From NCBI RefSeq assembly GCF_001425625.1, contig NZ_LMCP01000023.1, positions 272,494 to 336,493 on the forward strand: 64,000 nt of DNA, in the 5' to 3' direction. The notes beneath the pieces are model-generated. The model was given only the letters and a program-made list of their open reading frames with translations. It had not been told where the DNA came from and did no database searches. The position numbers were made by a program, and so were the translations under genes. The number at the start of each line of letters is the position of its first letter. The stretch's first letter is position 1. This DNA is from Mesorhizobium sp. Root102 (GTDB lineage Bacteria > Pseudomonadota > Alphaproteobacteria > Rhizobiales > Rhizobiaceae). Shown here one piece after another: positions 26,422 to 35,112 of the stretch.

Positions 26422-27693
26422 TTGACCGAAAACCAACCCAGAAATGCCGGTGCGGCAGGCCACGAGCGCCTGCCGCTCGAAGGCATCAAGGTTCTCGATC
26501 TCTCGCGTGTGCTCGCCGGTCCATGGGCGACGATGAGCCTTGCTGACCTCGGCGCCGAGGTCTGGAAGATCGAGAACATTGACGGCGGCGACGACACCAG
26601 GGCGTGGTCGGTACCGAGCTACAAGGGTGTCTCGACCTACTATCTCTGCGCCAATCGCGGCAAGCAGAGCATTGCACTCGACATGAAGAGCTCTGAGGGG
26701 TTGGCGATCGTGCGCGAACTTGCGGCCAAGGCCGACATCGTCGTCGAGAATTTCCGCTCCGGCACCGCCGATCGCCTTGGCGTCGGTTTTAAGGAACTCA
26801 GTGCCTCAAATCCGGGCCTGATCTACTGCTCGATCTCCGGCTACGGCCAGACCGGCCCCGATGCCGGACGGCCCGGCTATGATTTCGTCATGCAGGCCGA
26901 AAGCGGCCTGATGGCCATCACCGGCGAGAGCGATGGCGAACCGATGCGTGTCGGCGTCGCCATCACCGACATCGTCTGCGGCATGGTCGCCACGCAGTCG
27001 ATCCTGGCAGCGCTATACGAGCGCGCGACGACCGGCAAGGGTCAGTTCCTCGACCTGTCGCTGATCGACTGCGCGCTCAGCCTGCTGATCAATGTCGGCA
27101 GCGGTTACCTCAACACCGGGCGCGAGGTCGCCCGCTACGGCAATGCCCATCCGACGGTTGTTCCCTATCAGATATTCGATGCCTCCGATGGCGGCTTCGC
27201 TCTGGCCGTAGGCAACGACCGCCAGTTCGCGGCGCTGTGCGTGCAGGTTGTGGACTTGCCAGATCTGGCCAAGGATCCGCGCTTCATCAAGGCAGGGGCG
27301 CGTGCCACCAACCGCGAGGCGCTGATCCCGCAGCTTGCCGCCGTCTTCAAGGCCAGGACGCGCGACCACTGGATGGCAGCCTGTGCCGCCGCCAGCGTGC
27401 CGGCCGGCACGGTCAAGTCGATACCGGAAGTCTTCGACAGCCCCAACGTGCGCGAGCGTGGCCTCGTCCAGACCTTGCCGCATCCGCATCTCGGCTCCGT
27501 CGCCATGGTGCGCCCGGCACAGGGGCTGGCCGCGCAGTTGACCGCCGACTTCACCGCGCCGCCGATGCTGGGACAGGACACGCAATCCGTGCTGGCCGAC
27601 GTACTCGGCTACAGCGCCGAGACCATCGACCAACTGATCGGCACTGGGGCCGTCGGCGTCTATACGCCGGCCGCCGAGCCTATCCCCGCCTGA
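26422..27693 (+). CDS. CaiB/BaiF class III CoA transferase
   Basis: This 423-residue protein matches class III CoA transferases: GIKVLDLSRVLAGPWATMSLADLGAEV at the N terminus, NRGKQSIALDMKS, VVENFRSGTADRLG, and the catalytic Asp in RPGYDFVMQAESGL. They move CoA between organic acids. The start is uncertain: GTG at 26407 has no ribosome site, whereas TTG at 26422 lies 7 bp after GAAGGA. I chose the TTG. It is co-oriented with the importer, so an imported or derived carboxylic acid is the likely substrate. Confidence 0.9.
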   Translation: MTENQPRNAGAAGHERLPLEGIKVLDLSRVLAGPWATMSLADLGAEVWKIENIDGGDDTRAWSVPSYKGVSTYYLCANRGKQSIALDMKSSEGLAIVRELAAKADIVVENFRSGTADRLGVGFKELSASNPGLIYCSISGYGQTGPDAGRPGYDFVMQAESGLMAITGESDGEPMRVGVAITDIVCGMVATQSILAALYERATTGKGQFLDLSLIDCALSLLINVGSGYLNTGREVARYGNAHPTVVPYQIFDASDGGFALAVGNDRQFAALCVQVVDLPDLAKDPRFIKAGARATNREALIPQLAAVFKARTRDHWMAACAAASVPAGTVKSIPEVFDSPNVRERGLVQTLPHPHLGSVAMVRPAQGLAAQLTADFTAPPMLGQDTQSVLADVLGYSAETIDQLIGTGAVGVYTPAAEPIPA

Positions 27694-27710
27694 TCTACAG
27701 GGAGCCTGAC

Positions 27711-29147
27711 ATGTACAAGAACGTGCTGCTGCACATCGACGGCGCGTGGCGCCCGGCCCGAGACGGCCGCACCATGGCGATCGTCAATCCGTCGACGGAG
27801 GCCGAACTCGGCTCGCTCGCTCATGCTGGTATCGACGATCTCGATGAGGCGCTCGCTGCCGCCGCCAAAGGGTTCGAGGCCTGGCGGCGCGTCTCGCCCT
27901 TCGACCGCTCCAAGCTGATGCGCAAGGCCGCAATCATCCTGCGCGAGCGCAACGAGCACATCGCCACGCTGATGACGCTGGAACAGGGCAAGCCGATCGC
28001 CGAATCGCGCATGGAGGCCTTTGCCGCCGCCGACATCATCGAGTGGTTCGCCGAGGAGGCGCGACGTTCCTATGGCCGCATCGTGCCGGCGCGTCTTGAG
28101 GGTGTCAGCCAGTCGGTGGTCAAGGAACCTGTTGGCCCTGTGGCCGCCTTCACACCGTGGAACTTTCCGCTCAACCAGGCGGTGCGCAAATTGTCGGCCG
28201 CAATTGCCGCCGGCTGCTCGATCATCATCAAGGGACCGGAGGAAACACCGGCCTCGCCCGCCGAACTGGTGCGCGCCTTCGTCGATGCAGGCCTGCCCGA
28301 CGGTGTCTTGAACCTCGTCTATGGCACGCCGTCCGAAATCTCCACCTATCTCATTCCGCATCCGGTGATCCGCAAGATCTCGTTCACCGGCTCCACGCCG
28401 GTCGGCAAGCAACTGGCGTCTCTGGCCGGACTGCACATGAAGCGGGCGACGATGGAGCTCGGCGGCCACGCGCCAGTGATTGTCCTGCCCGACGCCGATC
28501 TCGACCGCGCCGCGCGCTCGATGGTTGCATCCAAATTCCGCAATGCTGGCCAGATTTGCGTCGCGCCGACGCGCTTTCTTGTCGATCATGCGATCTATGA
28601 CGATTTCGTCGGCCGCTTCGCCGAGGCGATCCGCCAGATCAAGGTAGGTGACGGTCTTGCCGAAGGCACGACCATGGGACCGCTCGCGAACCCGCGCCGC
28701 GTGCAGGCGATGGAGGAACTGGTCCACGACGGCGTGCAGAAAGGTGCGGAACTCGTCATCGGCGGCAAGCGCATCGGCAATTCAGGCTATTTCTTCGAGC
28801 CGACTATCCTGTCGGGTGTGTCGACCGACGCCCGCGCCATGAACGAGGAGCCGTTCGGCCCGCTGGCGATGATGACCCCGGTCAATGGACTAGATGAAGC
28901 GCTGGCCGAAGCCAACCGGCTGAACTACGGCCTTGCCGCCTATGGCTTCACCCGCTCGGCGGCGAGCGCGGCAAAGATGTCGTCCGGCATCGCCAGCGGC
29001 ATGGTGTCGATCAACCATTATGGCCTGGCCCTGCCGGAGGTGCCGTTCGGCGGCATCAACGATTCCGGCAATGGCACCGAGGGCGGCGCCGATGCGCTGG
29101 AGAGCTACCTCAACAGCAAGTTCGTGTCGCACCTGCAGGTCGACTGA
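27711..29147 (+). CDS. Aldehyde dehydrogenase, succinate-semialdehyde-dehydrogenase-like
   Basis: This 478-residue NAD(P)-dependent aldehyde dehydrogenase has FTPWNFPLNQAVRKL, ATMELGGHAPVIVL (general-base Glu) and the nucleophile Cys in RNAGQICVAPTRF. The C-terminal region VPFGGINDSGNGTEGG is typical of the GabD-type group. ATG at 27711 follows AGGGAG. It starts 17 bp after the CoA-transferase and is the last gene of the importer-led operon. It converges with the aldolase gene at 29216. Confidence 0.9.
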   Translation: MYKNVLLHIDGAWRPARDGRTMAIVNPSTEAELGSLAHAGIDDLDEALAAAAKGFEAWRRVSPFDRSKLMRKAAIILRERNEHIATLMTLEQGKPIAESRMEAFAAADIIEWFAEEARRSYGRIVPARLEGVSQSVVKEPVGPVAAFTPWNFPLNQAVRKLSAAIAAGCSIIIKGPEETPASPAELVRAFVDAGLPDGVLNLVYGTPSEISTYLIPHPVIRKISFTGSTPVGKQLASLAGLHMKRATMELGGHAPVIVLPDADLDRAARSMVASKFRNAGQICVAPTRFLVDHAIYDDFVGRFAEAIRQIKVGDGLAEGTTMGPLANPRRVQAMEELVHDGVQKGAELVIGGKRIGNSGYFFEPTILSGVSTDARAMNEEPFGPLAMMTPVNGLDEALAEANRLNYGLAAYGFTRSAASAAKMSSGIASGMVSINHYGLALPEVPFGGINDSGNGTEGGADALESYLNSKFVSHLQVD

Positions 29148-29215
29148 GCAGGCCGCTGTCGTTTGCGGTGCATATCGTTCTCCCAAGACCGCTGCGCATC
29201 TTTGGGCGACATGCA

Positions 29216-29854
29216 CTACTTCTGCTGGCCGTAATTCTTGTAGCGCCCGCGAATGGCGGCGAGCTCGGTGCCCTCGATCAGCACCGGCGTGCCGGCGCTG
29301 CGCGCCAGAAGATACTGCCGCGCCAGGGTTTCCAGCTTGACGGTGCGGACGAGCGCCGTGTCGAGATCGCCGCCGAAGGCGATCATGCCATGATTGGCGA
29401 GCAGGCAGGCCGTGCGGCCCTTGAGCGCCACGACGGCAACCCTGGCCAGTTCGCTTGACGCGAACAGCGCATAGTCCGAGCAGCGCACATCATCGCCGCC
29501 GAAGCCCGCCACCATGTAGTGGAACAGCGGCAGCGGCTCGCGCAGGCACGACAGCGCCACGCAATGGTCGGGATGGGCATGCACGACGGCGCCGGCCTCT
29601 GGAAAAGCCTTGTAGATCTCGGTATGCATCTCCCATTCGCTCGACGGCCGGAATGCGCCCCCCCAGGATCCATCGAACTGCATCGCCACCATCTGCTCCG
29701 GCCGCAAGGCGCTCGTGGCTATTCCCGTCGGCGTGATCAGCATGCCGCTTGTCGTGCGTACGCTTATGTTGCCGGTGGTGCCGACATTCATCCCGCTGGC
29801 GTCCAGCGTCTCAGTCGCGGCGATCAGCCGGGCGCGAGCGGTCTCGGTATCCAT
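29216..29854 (-). CDS. Class II aldolase/adducin family protein, OtnC-like
   Basis: This 212-residue class II aldolase fold has NISVR, the zinc ligands in AVVHAHPDHC, and a third His in ANHGMIAFGG. Enzymes in this family cleave or decarboxylate sugar phosphates. Next to a DUF1537 kinase it most resembles OtnC, the 3-oxo-tetronate 4-phosphate decarboxylase. The start at 29854 overlaps the kinase stop by one base (TGATG), indicating coupling; an upstream frame to 29893 would overlap the kinase more deeply. Confidence 0.87.
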   Translation of the reverse strand: MDTETARARLIAATETLDASGMNVGTTGNISVRTTSGMLITPTGIATSALRPEQMVAMQFDGSWGGAFRPSSEWEMHTEIYKAFPEAGAVVHAHPDHCVALSCLREPLPLFHYMVAGFGGDDVRCSDYALFASSELARVAVVALKGRTACLLANHGMIAFGGDLDTALVRTVKLETLARQYLLARSAGTPVLIEGTELAAIRGRYKNYGQQK

Positions 29855-31218
29855 CACGATACTTTCCCTGTCGTGGCCCTTGAAGGGGGCCATGTGTCGA
29901 TTGCCGGCGCAATAGTGCTCGGGCGTGTCATGTCTTGCAAAACTTCGGTGAAGATGTCGGGGCCGCCGAGCTTTCCCGATTTCAGCATCAGCGCCAGTGG
30001 GTCAGATGGCAGGCCGGGGAGGTGGGCGACGGCGCGCGACAGTCCGGGGCCTTCATAGGCGCCCATGGCGATCCGGTCGATGCCGAGCGCCTTGACCACC
30101 GAACCGGCGGTCTCGCCGCCCGCGACGACCAGCCGGCGCACGCCGAGTTCGCGCACCAGGATCTCTGCGATCCCGGCCAGGATCTCTTCTGCTTTCGCCG
30201 CCACCACATCGCGGCCGTGCGCCTGCTGCAGCGCTTCGACCGTCGCTTGCGGTGCCGTCGTGGCAATCGCGATCATCGCGCCGGGCAAATGCCGCTCGGC
30301 GAAGGCACGCGCTTCGGCCACGACATCGGCGCCAGCAAAGGCGCTGGCAAGGTCGATTGTCAGCAATGGGTTATTCTCAGCGAAGCGTTCGAGCTGCTCG
30401 ATGGTGCGGTCGGCGACGCTGCCGGCCAGCACCGCCGCTGGCCCTTCGATGGCCGGCAGGCTGGCGGCAAGGAGATCGCCTGAATTCAGCAATCCATGCA
30501 TCAGCCAGGCCGGCGGCAGATGCGCTGCGACTGACGAATTGCCGGTCATCAGCGGCAGGTCGAAGGCGGCTTCCGCGATCGCCGCCAGGTCGCGCTCGCG
30601 GATCGTGTCGGTGAGCAGCAGCGTCTCGCCTCGCGCGGTCTGCTGGCGCACGGCGTTGCGTATAGTTTCAGCGCCGGAATCTACGACCAGGTACGGCACC
30701 AGCCCGACCTTGCCCTTGCTTTGCGCCTGCAGCACACGAACCAGATTGGAATCGGTCATCGGCGTCAGCGGATCGAAGCGCTTGGGCGATTCACCCAGCA
30801 ACTGGACGCCACCGAACATATGCCCCTGATAGACGGTGCGGCCGGTTTCACACAGCGCCGGTGTGAACAGCGTCACGCCGCCGCCGAGCCGTTCGAGCAG
30901 CGCCTCGGCACAGGGGCCGATATTGCCGGCGGGTGTCGAATCGAAGGTGGCGCAGTATTTGAAGAAGATCTGCCGCGCGCCCGCTTCGACCAGCCGGTCA
31001 GCCGCTTCGAGCACCTGACGCACCGCATCGCTGGCCGCGATGACGCGGGTCTTCAGCAGGATCACATGGGCAAGATTGCCTGATGGGATCGGGGCGTTCA
31101 GTCCGACCGTGCATCCCGTCGGAATGCCGCGCGCCACCAGCATCGACGCCAGCTCGGTGCCGCCGGTCAGATCGTCGGCAATGGCGCCGAACAGCAGGGA
31201 AGGCATCGACGCGGTCAT
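29854..31218 (-). CDS. Four-carbon acid sugar kinase (DUF1537), OtnK-like
   Basis: This 454-residue kinase has the N-terminal GAIADDLTGGTELA, KYCATFDSTPAGNIGP and FTPALCETGRTVYQGHMF. The C-terminal nucleotide-binding domain has RRLVVAGGETAGSVVKALG and SGKLGGPDIF. The family phosphorylates four-carbon acid sugars such as 3-oxo-tetronate, threonate and erythronate, and also acts in apionate routes. The aldolase partner immediately downstream completes a kinase/decarboxylase pair, but no OtnI isomerase or LtnD dehydrogenase is visible here. It is divergent from a GntR gene across about 130 bp. Confidence 0.9.
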   Translation of the reverse strand: MTASMPSLLFGAIADDLTGGTELASMLVARGIPTGCTVGLNAPIPSGNLAHVILLKTRVIAASDAVRQVLEAADRLVEAGARQIFFKYCATFDSTPAGNIGPCAEALLERLGGGVTLFTPALCETGRTVYQGHMFGGVQLLGESPKRFDPLTPMTDSNLVRVLQAQSKGKVGLVPYLVVDSGAETIRNAVRQQTARGETLLLTDTIRERDLAAIAEAAFDLPLMTGNSSVAAHLPPAWLMHGLLNSGDLLAASLPAIEGPAAVLAGSVADRTIEQLERFAENNPLLTIDLASAFAGADVVAEARAFAERHLPGAMIAIATTAPQATVEALQQAHGRDVVAAKAEEILAGIAEILVRELGVRRLVVAGGETAGSVVKALGIDRIAMGAYEGPGLSRAVAHLPGLPSDPLALMLKSGKLGGPDIFTEVLQDMTRPSTIAPAIDTWPPSRATTGKVS

Positions 31219-31284
31219 GCGGCCCGTCTCATGGCTGGCCGTTTCTGGGCTGCTCGTCTCATGTCGGTGGTCAGGCCATTCGTG

Positions 31285-31295
31285 GTATCATATAC
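31285..31295. promoter_or_regulatory. Small palindrome between otnK-like and GntR genes
   Basis: GTAT-CAT-ATAC lies in the divergent promoter region. It shares the TATCATATA core with the sequence overlapping the site at 33365, supporting a common GntR operator, although the symmetry centre differs. Confidence 0.35.
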
Positions 31296-31349
31296 ACAGC
31301 CCACGCGACGCAGGCGACGCCTGCGCTGTTGCAAGAACGGAGTGCGGAT

Positions 31350-32087
31350 GTGACTGCTTCTATCGCGCCGATCGCGCGCGACAATTTGACGACGCGTGTC
31401 TATGAGGAGCTTCGCCGCGCCATGATGGAAGGCCGTTTCTGGCCGGGCCATCGCTTCAAGATCCGCGACCTCGCCGCCAGCCTTCAGGTGTCTGAGACGC
31501 CGGTGCGCGAGGCGCTGATGCAGCTGGTGCGCGAGAAAGGCCTGGAGATGGAGGCCGGCCGCTCGATCACCGTCGCCCAGCTGTCGCTGGCCCAGTATCT
31601 GGAGCTGCGCAGCATCCGGCTGCATCTCGAAGGCATGGCGGGTGCCGCGGCGACGACCCGCATCGAGCCGCGTGAGATCGACCGCCTGGCGGCCGTGCAT
31701 GACAGGCTGATCGCCGACGAGGACAATGGCCGCTGGTTCGAAGCCGTCCGTGACAATTGGGAATTCCATCACTCGATTTACCAGGCGGCGCAAATGCCGG
31801 AGCTGCTGGCGATCATCGAAGGCATCTGGCTGCGCAACGGACCGCTGGTGAACTATCAATACCCGCATGCGAGGCCGACCTATGACGGCCGCCACCGGCA
31901 CCTCGACATCCTCGATGCGCTGCGGGCGCGCGACGAGAACGGCGTGCGCAAGGGCATTCAGCAGGACATGATCGAAGGCGGCCGCCTGCTGGTCAAGGTT
32001 CTCGAACGGTTGAACGACGGTGCGGTCACGCCCGAGGAACTGCGCCGCGCGGCGCAGAACGGCCGACTGGTGTCGGCCGCCGGCTGA
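31350..32087 (+). CDS. GntR family transcriptional regulator, FCD type
   Basis: This 245-residue regulator has a winged helix (about 12-80, with LQVSETPVREALMQLVREKGL) and an FCD ligand domain (NWEFHHSIYQAA, DGRHRHLDILDAL supplying metal-binding His residues). The start is GTG at 31350 after GGAGTGCGGAT; the long upstream frame has no homology. It is divergent from the OtnK/OtnC pair and convergent with the aminotransferase gene. Matching TGATATATCA sites upstream of the aminotransferase and E1 genes suggest that it is one of the island's two regulators. Confidence 0.9.
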   Translation: MTASIAPIARDNLTTRVYEELRRAMMEGRFWPGHRFKIRDLAASLQVSETPVREALMQLVREKGLEMEAGRSITVAQLSLAQYLELRSIRLHLEGMAGAAATTRIEPREIDRLAAVHDRLIADEDNGRWFEAVRDNWEFHHSIYQAAQMPELLAIIEGIWLRNGPLVNYQYPHARPTYDGRHRHLDILDALRARDENGVRKGIQQDMIEGGRLLVKVLERLNDGAVTPEELRRAAQNGRLVSAAG

Positions 32088-32118
32088 GCGAATTTCTTCC
32101 CTCCTCCGCATGCGCCGG

Positions 32119-33348
32119 TCACGCCACCTGCGCGGCTGCGACCATGCCGGCATCGGCAGCCTGCAGGGCGAGATCGATGTCTTTTTCGGTGTGCGCGGCG
32201 CTCAGGAACATGTTGTGCCGGGGATGGAAATAGGCGCCTTCGCGCAACGCCGCCGAGCAGAAGGCGCTCGCCAGCTTGAACTCTGTATCGCCATCGAAAA
32301 GCACCATCGGCATCGACGCCGGACCGGTCTGGCGCAGCGACAGGCCATGCTTTTTCGCTGCCGCATCGAGGCCTGAGCGCAGTCTGTCGCCGGCCTGCGT
32401 CATGCGGGCAATCGCATCGGTATCGCGCAGCGTGTTGATGGTGGCGATCGCGGCGGCCATGGCGACGGCGCCATACCAGAACGACCCCGTCAAATAGACC
32501 TTGGTCGCGGCCTCGCGGAACCGGTCGGTGCCGGTGATCGCGGCAAGCTGATAGCCATTGGCGATCGCCTTCGAGAAGGCGGACAGGTCCGGCCGTACGC
32601 CGAGCGGCTCCCAGCTGCCGGCGAGATCGATGCGGAAACCGGCCCTGACATCGTCGACGATCAGTGCTGCGTCGGCGGCGGTGGTGAGTTCGCGCGCCCG
32701 TTTGGCGAAGGCGGCGGTCGGCAATTCCTGGTCGCGGGCGATGTCGTGCCGGAAGGCGGTGACGACGACCGCTGCAAGATCATCTCCGGCCTGCTCGACG
32801 GCGGCCTCCAGGCCGGCAACGTCATTGTAGTCGAAATGGATCAGATGGGCGCGGTCCTCGGCGGTGACGCCGGCCAGTGATGGCGTGCACCACGGCACCG
32901 CGCCATGATAGGAGCCGCGCGCCACCAGAACCTTGCGCCGGCCGGTACCGGCACGCGCGATCGTCACGCAGGCCGTGGTGGCGTCGGTGCCGTTCTTCTG
33001 CAACATCGCCCAGTCGGCATGCGCGACGGTGTTGACCAGCAACTCCGCAAGCTCGACCAGTACCTCGCCCGGGCCGTTCATCGCATCGCCGAGGCGACGC
33101 TGCCGCTCGGCTGCGGCTTCGACCGCCTGGTGATGATGGCCGAGAATGTTGGGACCCCAGCTACACATCAGGTCGATGTATTCGCGCCCATCGACGTCCC
33201 AGACCCGGCAGCCGTCGGCGCGCTCGAAGAACTGCGGATAGGCGGAGCCGAGATAGCGCGTTGCCATGTGTCCCCACATGCCGCCCGGAATGACCGAGGC
33301 CGCACGCTCGCGCAGCAACTGGTCCTTGGAGTTGATCAGGGAAGGCAT
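32119..33348 (-). CDS. Class III aminotransferase, glutamate-1-semialdehyde-aminomutase-like
   Basis: This 409-residue PLP enzyme has the N-terminal ASVIPGGMWGHMA and DGREYIDLMCSWGPNILGHHH, the PLP-contact Asp in AALIVDDVRAGFR, and the Schiff-base Lys in LSAFSKAIANGYQLAAITG. Although like HemL in fold, it lacks heme-pathway context and belongs with catabolic transaminases. The start at 33348 has GGAGA at proper spacing; the frame from 33375 would run through a palindromic operator. It lies downstream of the substrate-binding protein gene in the same orientation. Confidence 0.9.
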   Translation of the reverse strand: MPSLINSKDQLLRERAASVIPGGMWGHMATRYLGSAYPQFFERADGCRVWDVDGREYIDLMCSWGPNILGHHHQAVEAAAERQRRLGDAMNGPGEVLVELAELLVNTVAHADWAMLQKNGTDATTACVTIARAGTGRRKVLVARGSYHGAVPWCTPSLAGVTAEDRAHLIHFDYNDVAGLEAAVEQAGDDLAAVVVTAFRHDIARDQELPTAAFAKRARELTTAADAALIVDDVRAGFRIDLAGSWEPLGVRPDLSAFSKAIANGYQLAAITGTDRFREAATKVYLTGSFWYGAVAMAAAIATINTLRDTDAIARMTQAGDRLRSGLDAAAKKHGLSLRQTGPASMPMVLFDGDTEFKLASAFCSAALREGAYFHPRHNMFLSAAHTEKDIDLALQAADAGMVAAAQVA

Positions 33349-33364
33349 AGCGAGGTCTCCGTAT

Positions 33365-33374
33365 TGATATATCA
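33365..33374. promoter_or_regulatory. Probable GntR operator, copy 1
   Basis: The palindrome TGATATATCA, followed by TATATTT, lies 17 bp upstream of the aminotransferase start. The same palindrome, followed by AATATTT, lies 25 bp upstream of the E1 dehydrogenase start (37312-37321). Two long AT-rich palindromes in a GC-rich island, each next to a minus-strand start, are unlikely by chance. Confidence 0.6.
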
Positions 33375-33465
33375 TATATTTGTTTTGGTGCTGAAAGAAC
33401 AGGATTTGCTGATCGTCCAGGATGAGGATGCGGGAGACGGCTGGCCGCCTCCCGCATCTTTTCGC

Positions 33466-35064
33466 TCAGTGGCTAAGCTCCGCCAGCGGCAGGTTGCAGC
33501 AGGCGCTGTAGCGCACGCCCTTGACGTCCGACTTGTAGGCCAGGATCAGGTTCGGGCTGATCAGCGGCAGGATGATCCTGTCCTTGATCATCTCCTCGCC
33601 GGCCTGGTGCCACAGCTTGGCGGCCTCGTCGCCGCTTGCCGCAAGGGCTGCCTTGTAGATATCAGCTTCCTTCGGATTGAGCACCGACGGGTCGCGCTCC
33701 GCGCCGGCGCGGCGCGACCACGGGCTGCCCTTGGTCATGGCGAAATAATCGATGTATTGCGACGTGCCGTAATAGTCCGGCGCGTAGAACACCGCCGTCA
33801 TCGGGATGCCGTCGCCATTGACGCGTTCGCGCCAGTTGGCGAAGGGGATCGGCTGCAGGTCGAGCTTGATGTTGATCTTGGCCAGATCCTGCTGGACCTT
33901 CTGCATCAACAGCGAGAGATCGACGCCGTAGACGTTCATGCCCGGGAAGGCAGCTTCCATCTCAAAACCGTCGGCATGGCCGGCCTTGGCCAGAAGTTCC
34001 TTTGCCTTGGCGACGTCATAGGGCTGCGCCTCGAAGCCCGAGCCGCCGGGGAAGCCAAGCGGAATCGGCGCGCTGATCAACTGGCCCTCGGAGCCAATGG
34101 TGAAGTCCAGGATACTCGGACGGTCGAGGCCGAGCGAGATCGCCTCGCGCACTTCGGGCGTCAGGGGCACCTTGTTGGCCTTGGCGCCGGGCGACAGCGC
34201 CACATAGATGAAGTTGTAAGACGGCACGGTCTCGATCTTGACGTCGCTGCCGGTCATCGTCTTGGCCGTGTCCGGGTCGATCTGCATGGCGATGTCGGCG
34301 GTGCCGCTCTGCAGCATCTGCGCCTGCGCCACCGCGTCCTTGGTCTGGCGGATGACGACTTCGCTCAGCGCCGGCGCCGTGCGCCAGTATTTGTCATTTC
34401 GCGCCAGCCGCAGTTCCGAATTGGGCTCATAGGACTTCAGCACGAAGGGCGCGCTACCGGCCGAATGCGCCAGGAACCAGGCCTCGGCATTGTCCGTGGT
34501 CGAGGCGTCCGCATCGGCCTTGGCGCCGGCTTCGGAAGCGACCTTGCTGTTGACGACCGCTGCGTAGGGCGCCGCCGCGATGTTGAGGAATTCGGAGCTC
34601 GGCGCGACCATCTTGACGACGACCGTATGCGCGTCCGGGGTCTCGATCGAAGCCACATTGTCCATCAGGAACGAGGCGCTGCCCTTGAGGTTCTTCAGCC
34701 GCTCCCAGGACCATTTGACGTCCTTGGCCTCGACCGGCGAACCGTCCGAGAATTTGGCGGCCGGGTCGAGCGTGAAGGTAAAGCTGCTCTGGTCGGCATT
34801 GCCTTCCCATTTGGAAGCGAGCAACGGGATCAGCTTGTTGTCCTTGTCCAGCGTCAGCAGCGATTCATAGACGCTGGAATTGTAGATCTGGCAGGTGTCG
34901 CAGAAGGCGCGGTGCGGATCGAGCGAGTTGAGGTCGATGTTGCGCGCGATGACCAGCGGCTTGCTGTCCTGCGCGAACGTGGCCGGTGCCCAGAAGGCGC
35001 TGGTGGCCAGCAGCACGGCCGCCAGCATCGTCGCCCTGGTCTTGTTTCTCGGTAGGATGGTCAT
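33466..35064 (-). CDS. ABC transporter substrate-binding protein, family 5
   Basis: This 532-residue periplasmic protein has an N-terminal signal peptide (TRATMLAAVLLATSAFWAP, then cleavage near ATFAQD). The mature start is PLVIARNIDLNSLDPHRA. The SBP_bac_5 signature region is FTLDPAAKFSDGSPVEAKDVKWSWER. This family binds peptides, nickel, opines and diverse solutes. It is the only binding protein in the island, so it presumably serves the importer at 22413-26376. It is 48 bp downstream of the E1 gene, likely in one operon. Confidence 0.93.
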   Translation of the reverse strand: MTILPRNKTRATMLAAVLLATSAFWAPATFAQDSKPLVIARNIDLNSLDPHRAFCDTCQIYNSSVYESLLTLDKDNKLIPLLASKWEGNADQSSFTFTLDPAAKFSDGSPVEAKDVKWSWERLKNLKGSASFLMDNVASIETPDAHTVVVKMVAPSSEFLNIAAAPYAAVVNSKVASEAGAKADADASTTDNAEAWFLAHSAGSAPFVLKSYEPNSELRLARNDKYWRTAPALSEVVIRQTKDAVAQAQMLQSGTADIAMQIDPDTAKTMTGSDVKIETVPSYNFIYVALSPGAKANKVPLTPEVREAISLGLDRPSILDFTIGSEGQLISAPIPLGFPGGSGFEAQPYDVAKAKELLAKAGHADGFEMEAAFPGMNVYGVDLSLLMQKVQQDLAKINIKLDLQPIPFANWRERVNGDGIPMTAVFYAPDYYGTSQYIDYFAMTKGSPWSRRAGAERDPSVLNPKEADIYKAALAASGDEAAKLWHQAGEEMIKDRIILPLISPNLILAYKSDVKGVRYSACCNLPLAELSH

Positions 35065-35112
35065 GTCAGTTCTCCCATTTTCTTGTCGGATCTTTGTGGC
35101 AATGCGTTCGCT

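Noticed and set aside
32905..35055. 716-codon plus-strand open frame
   Set aside because: Antisense to the substrate-binding protein and aminotransferase, which have clear family motifs and a signal peptide.
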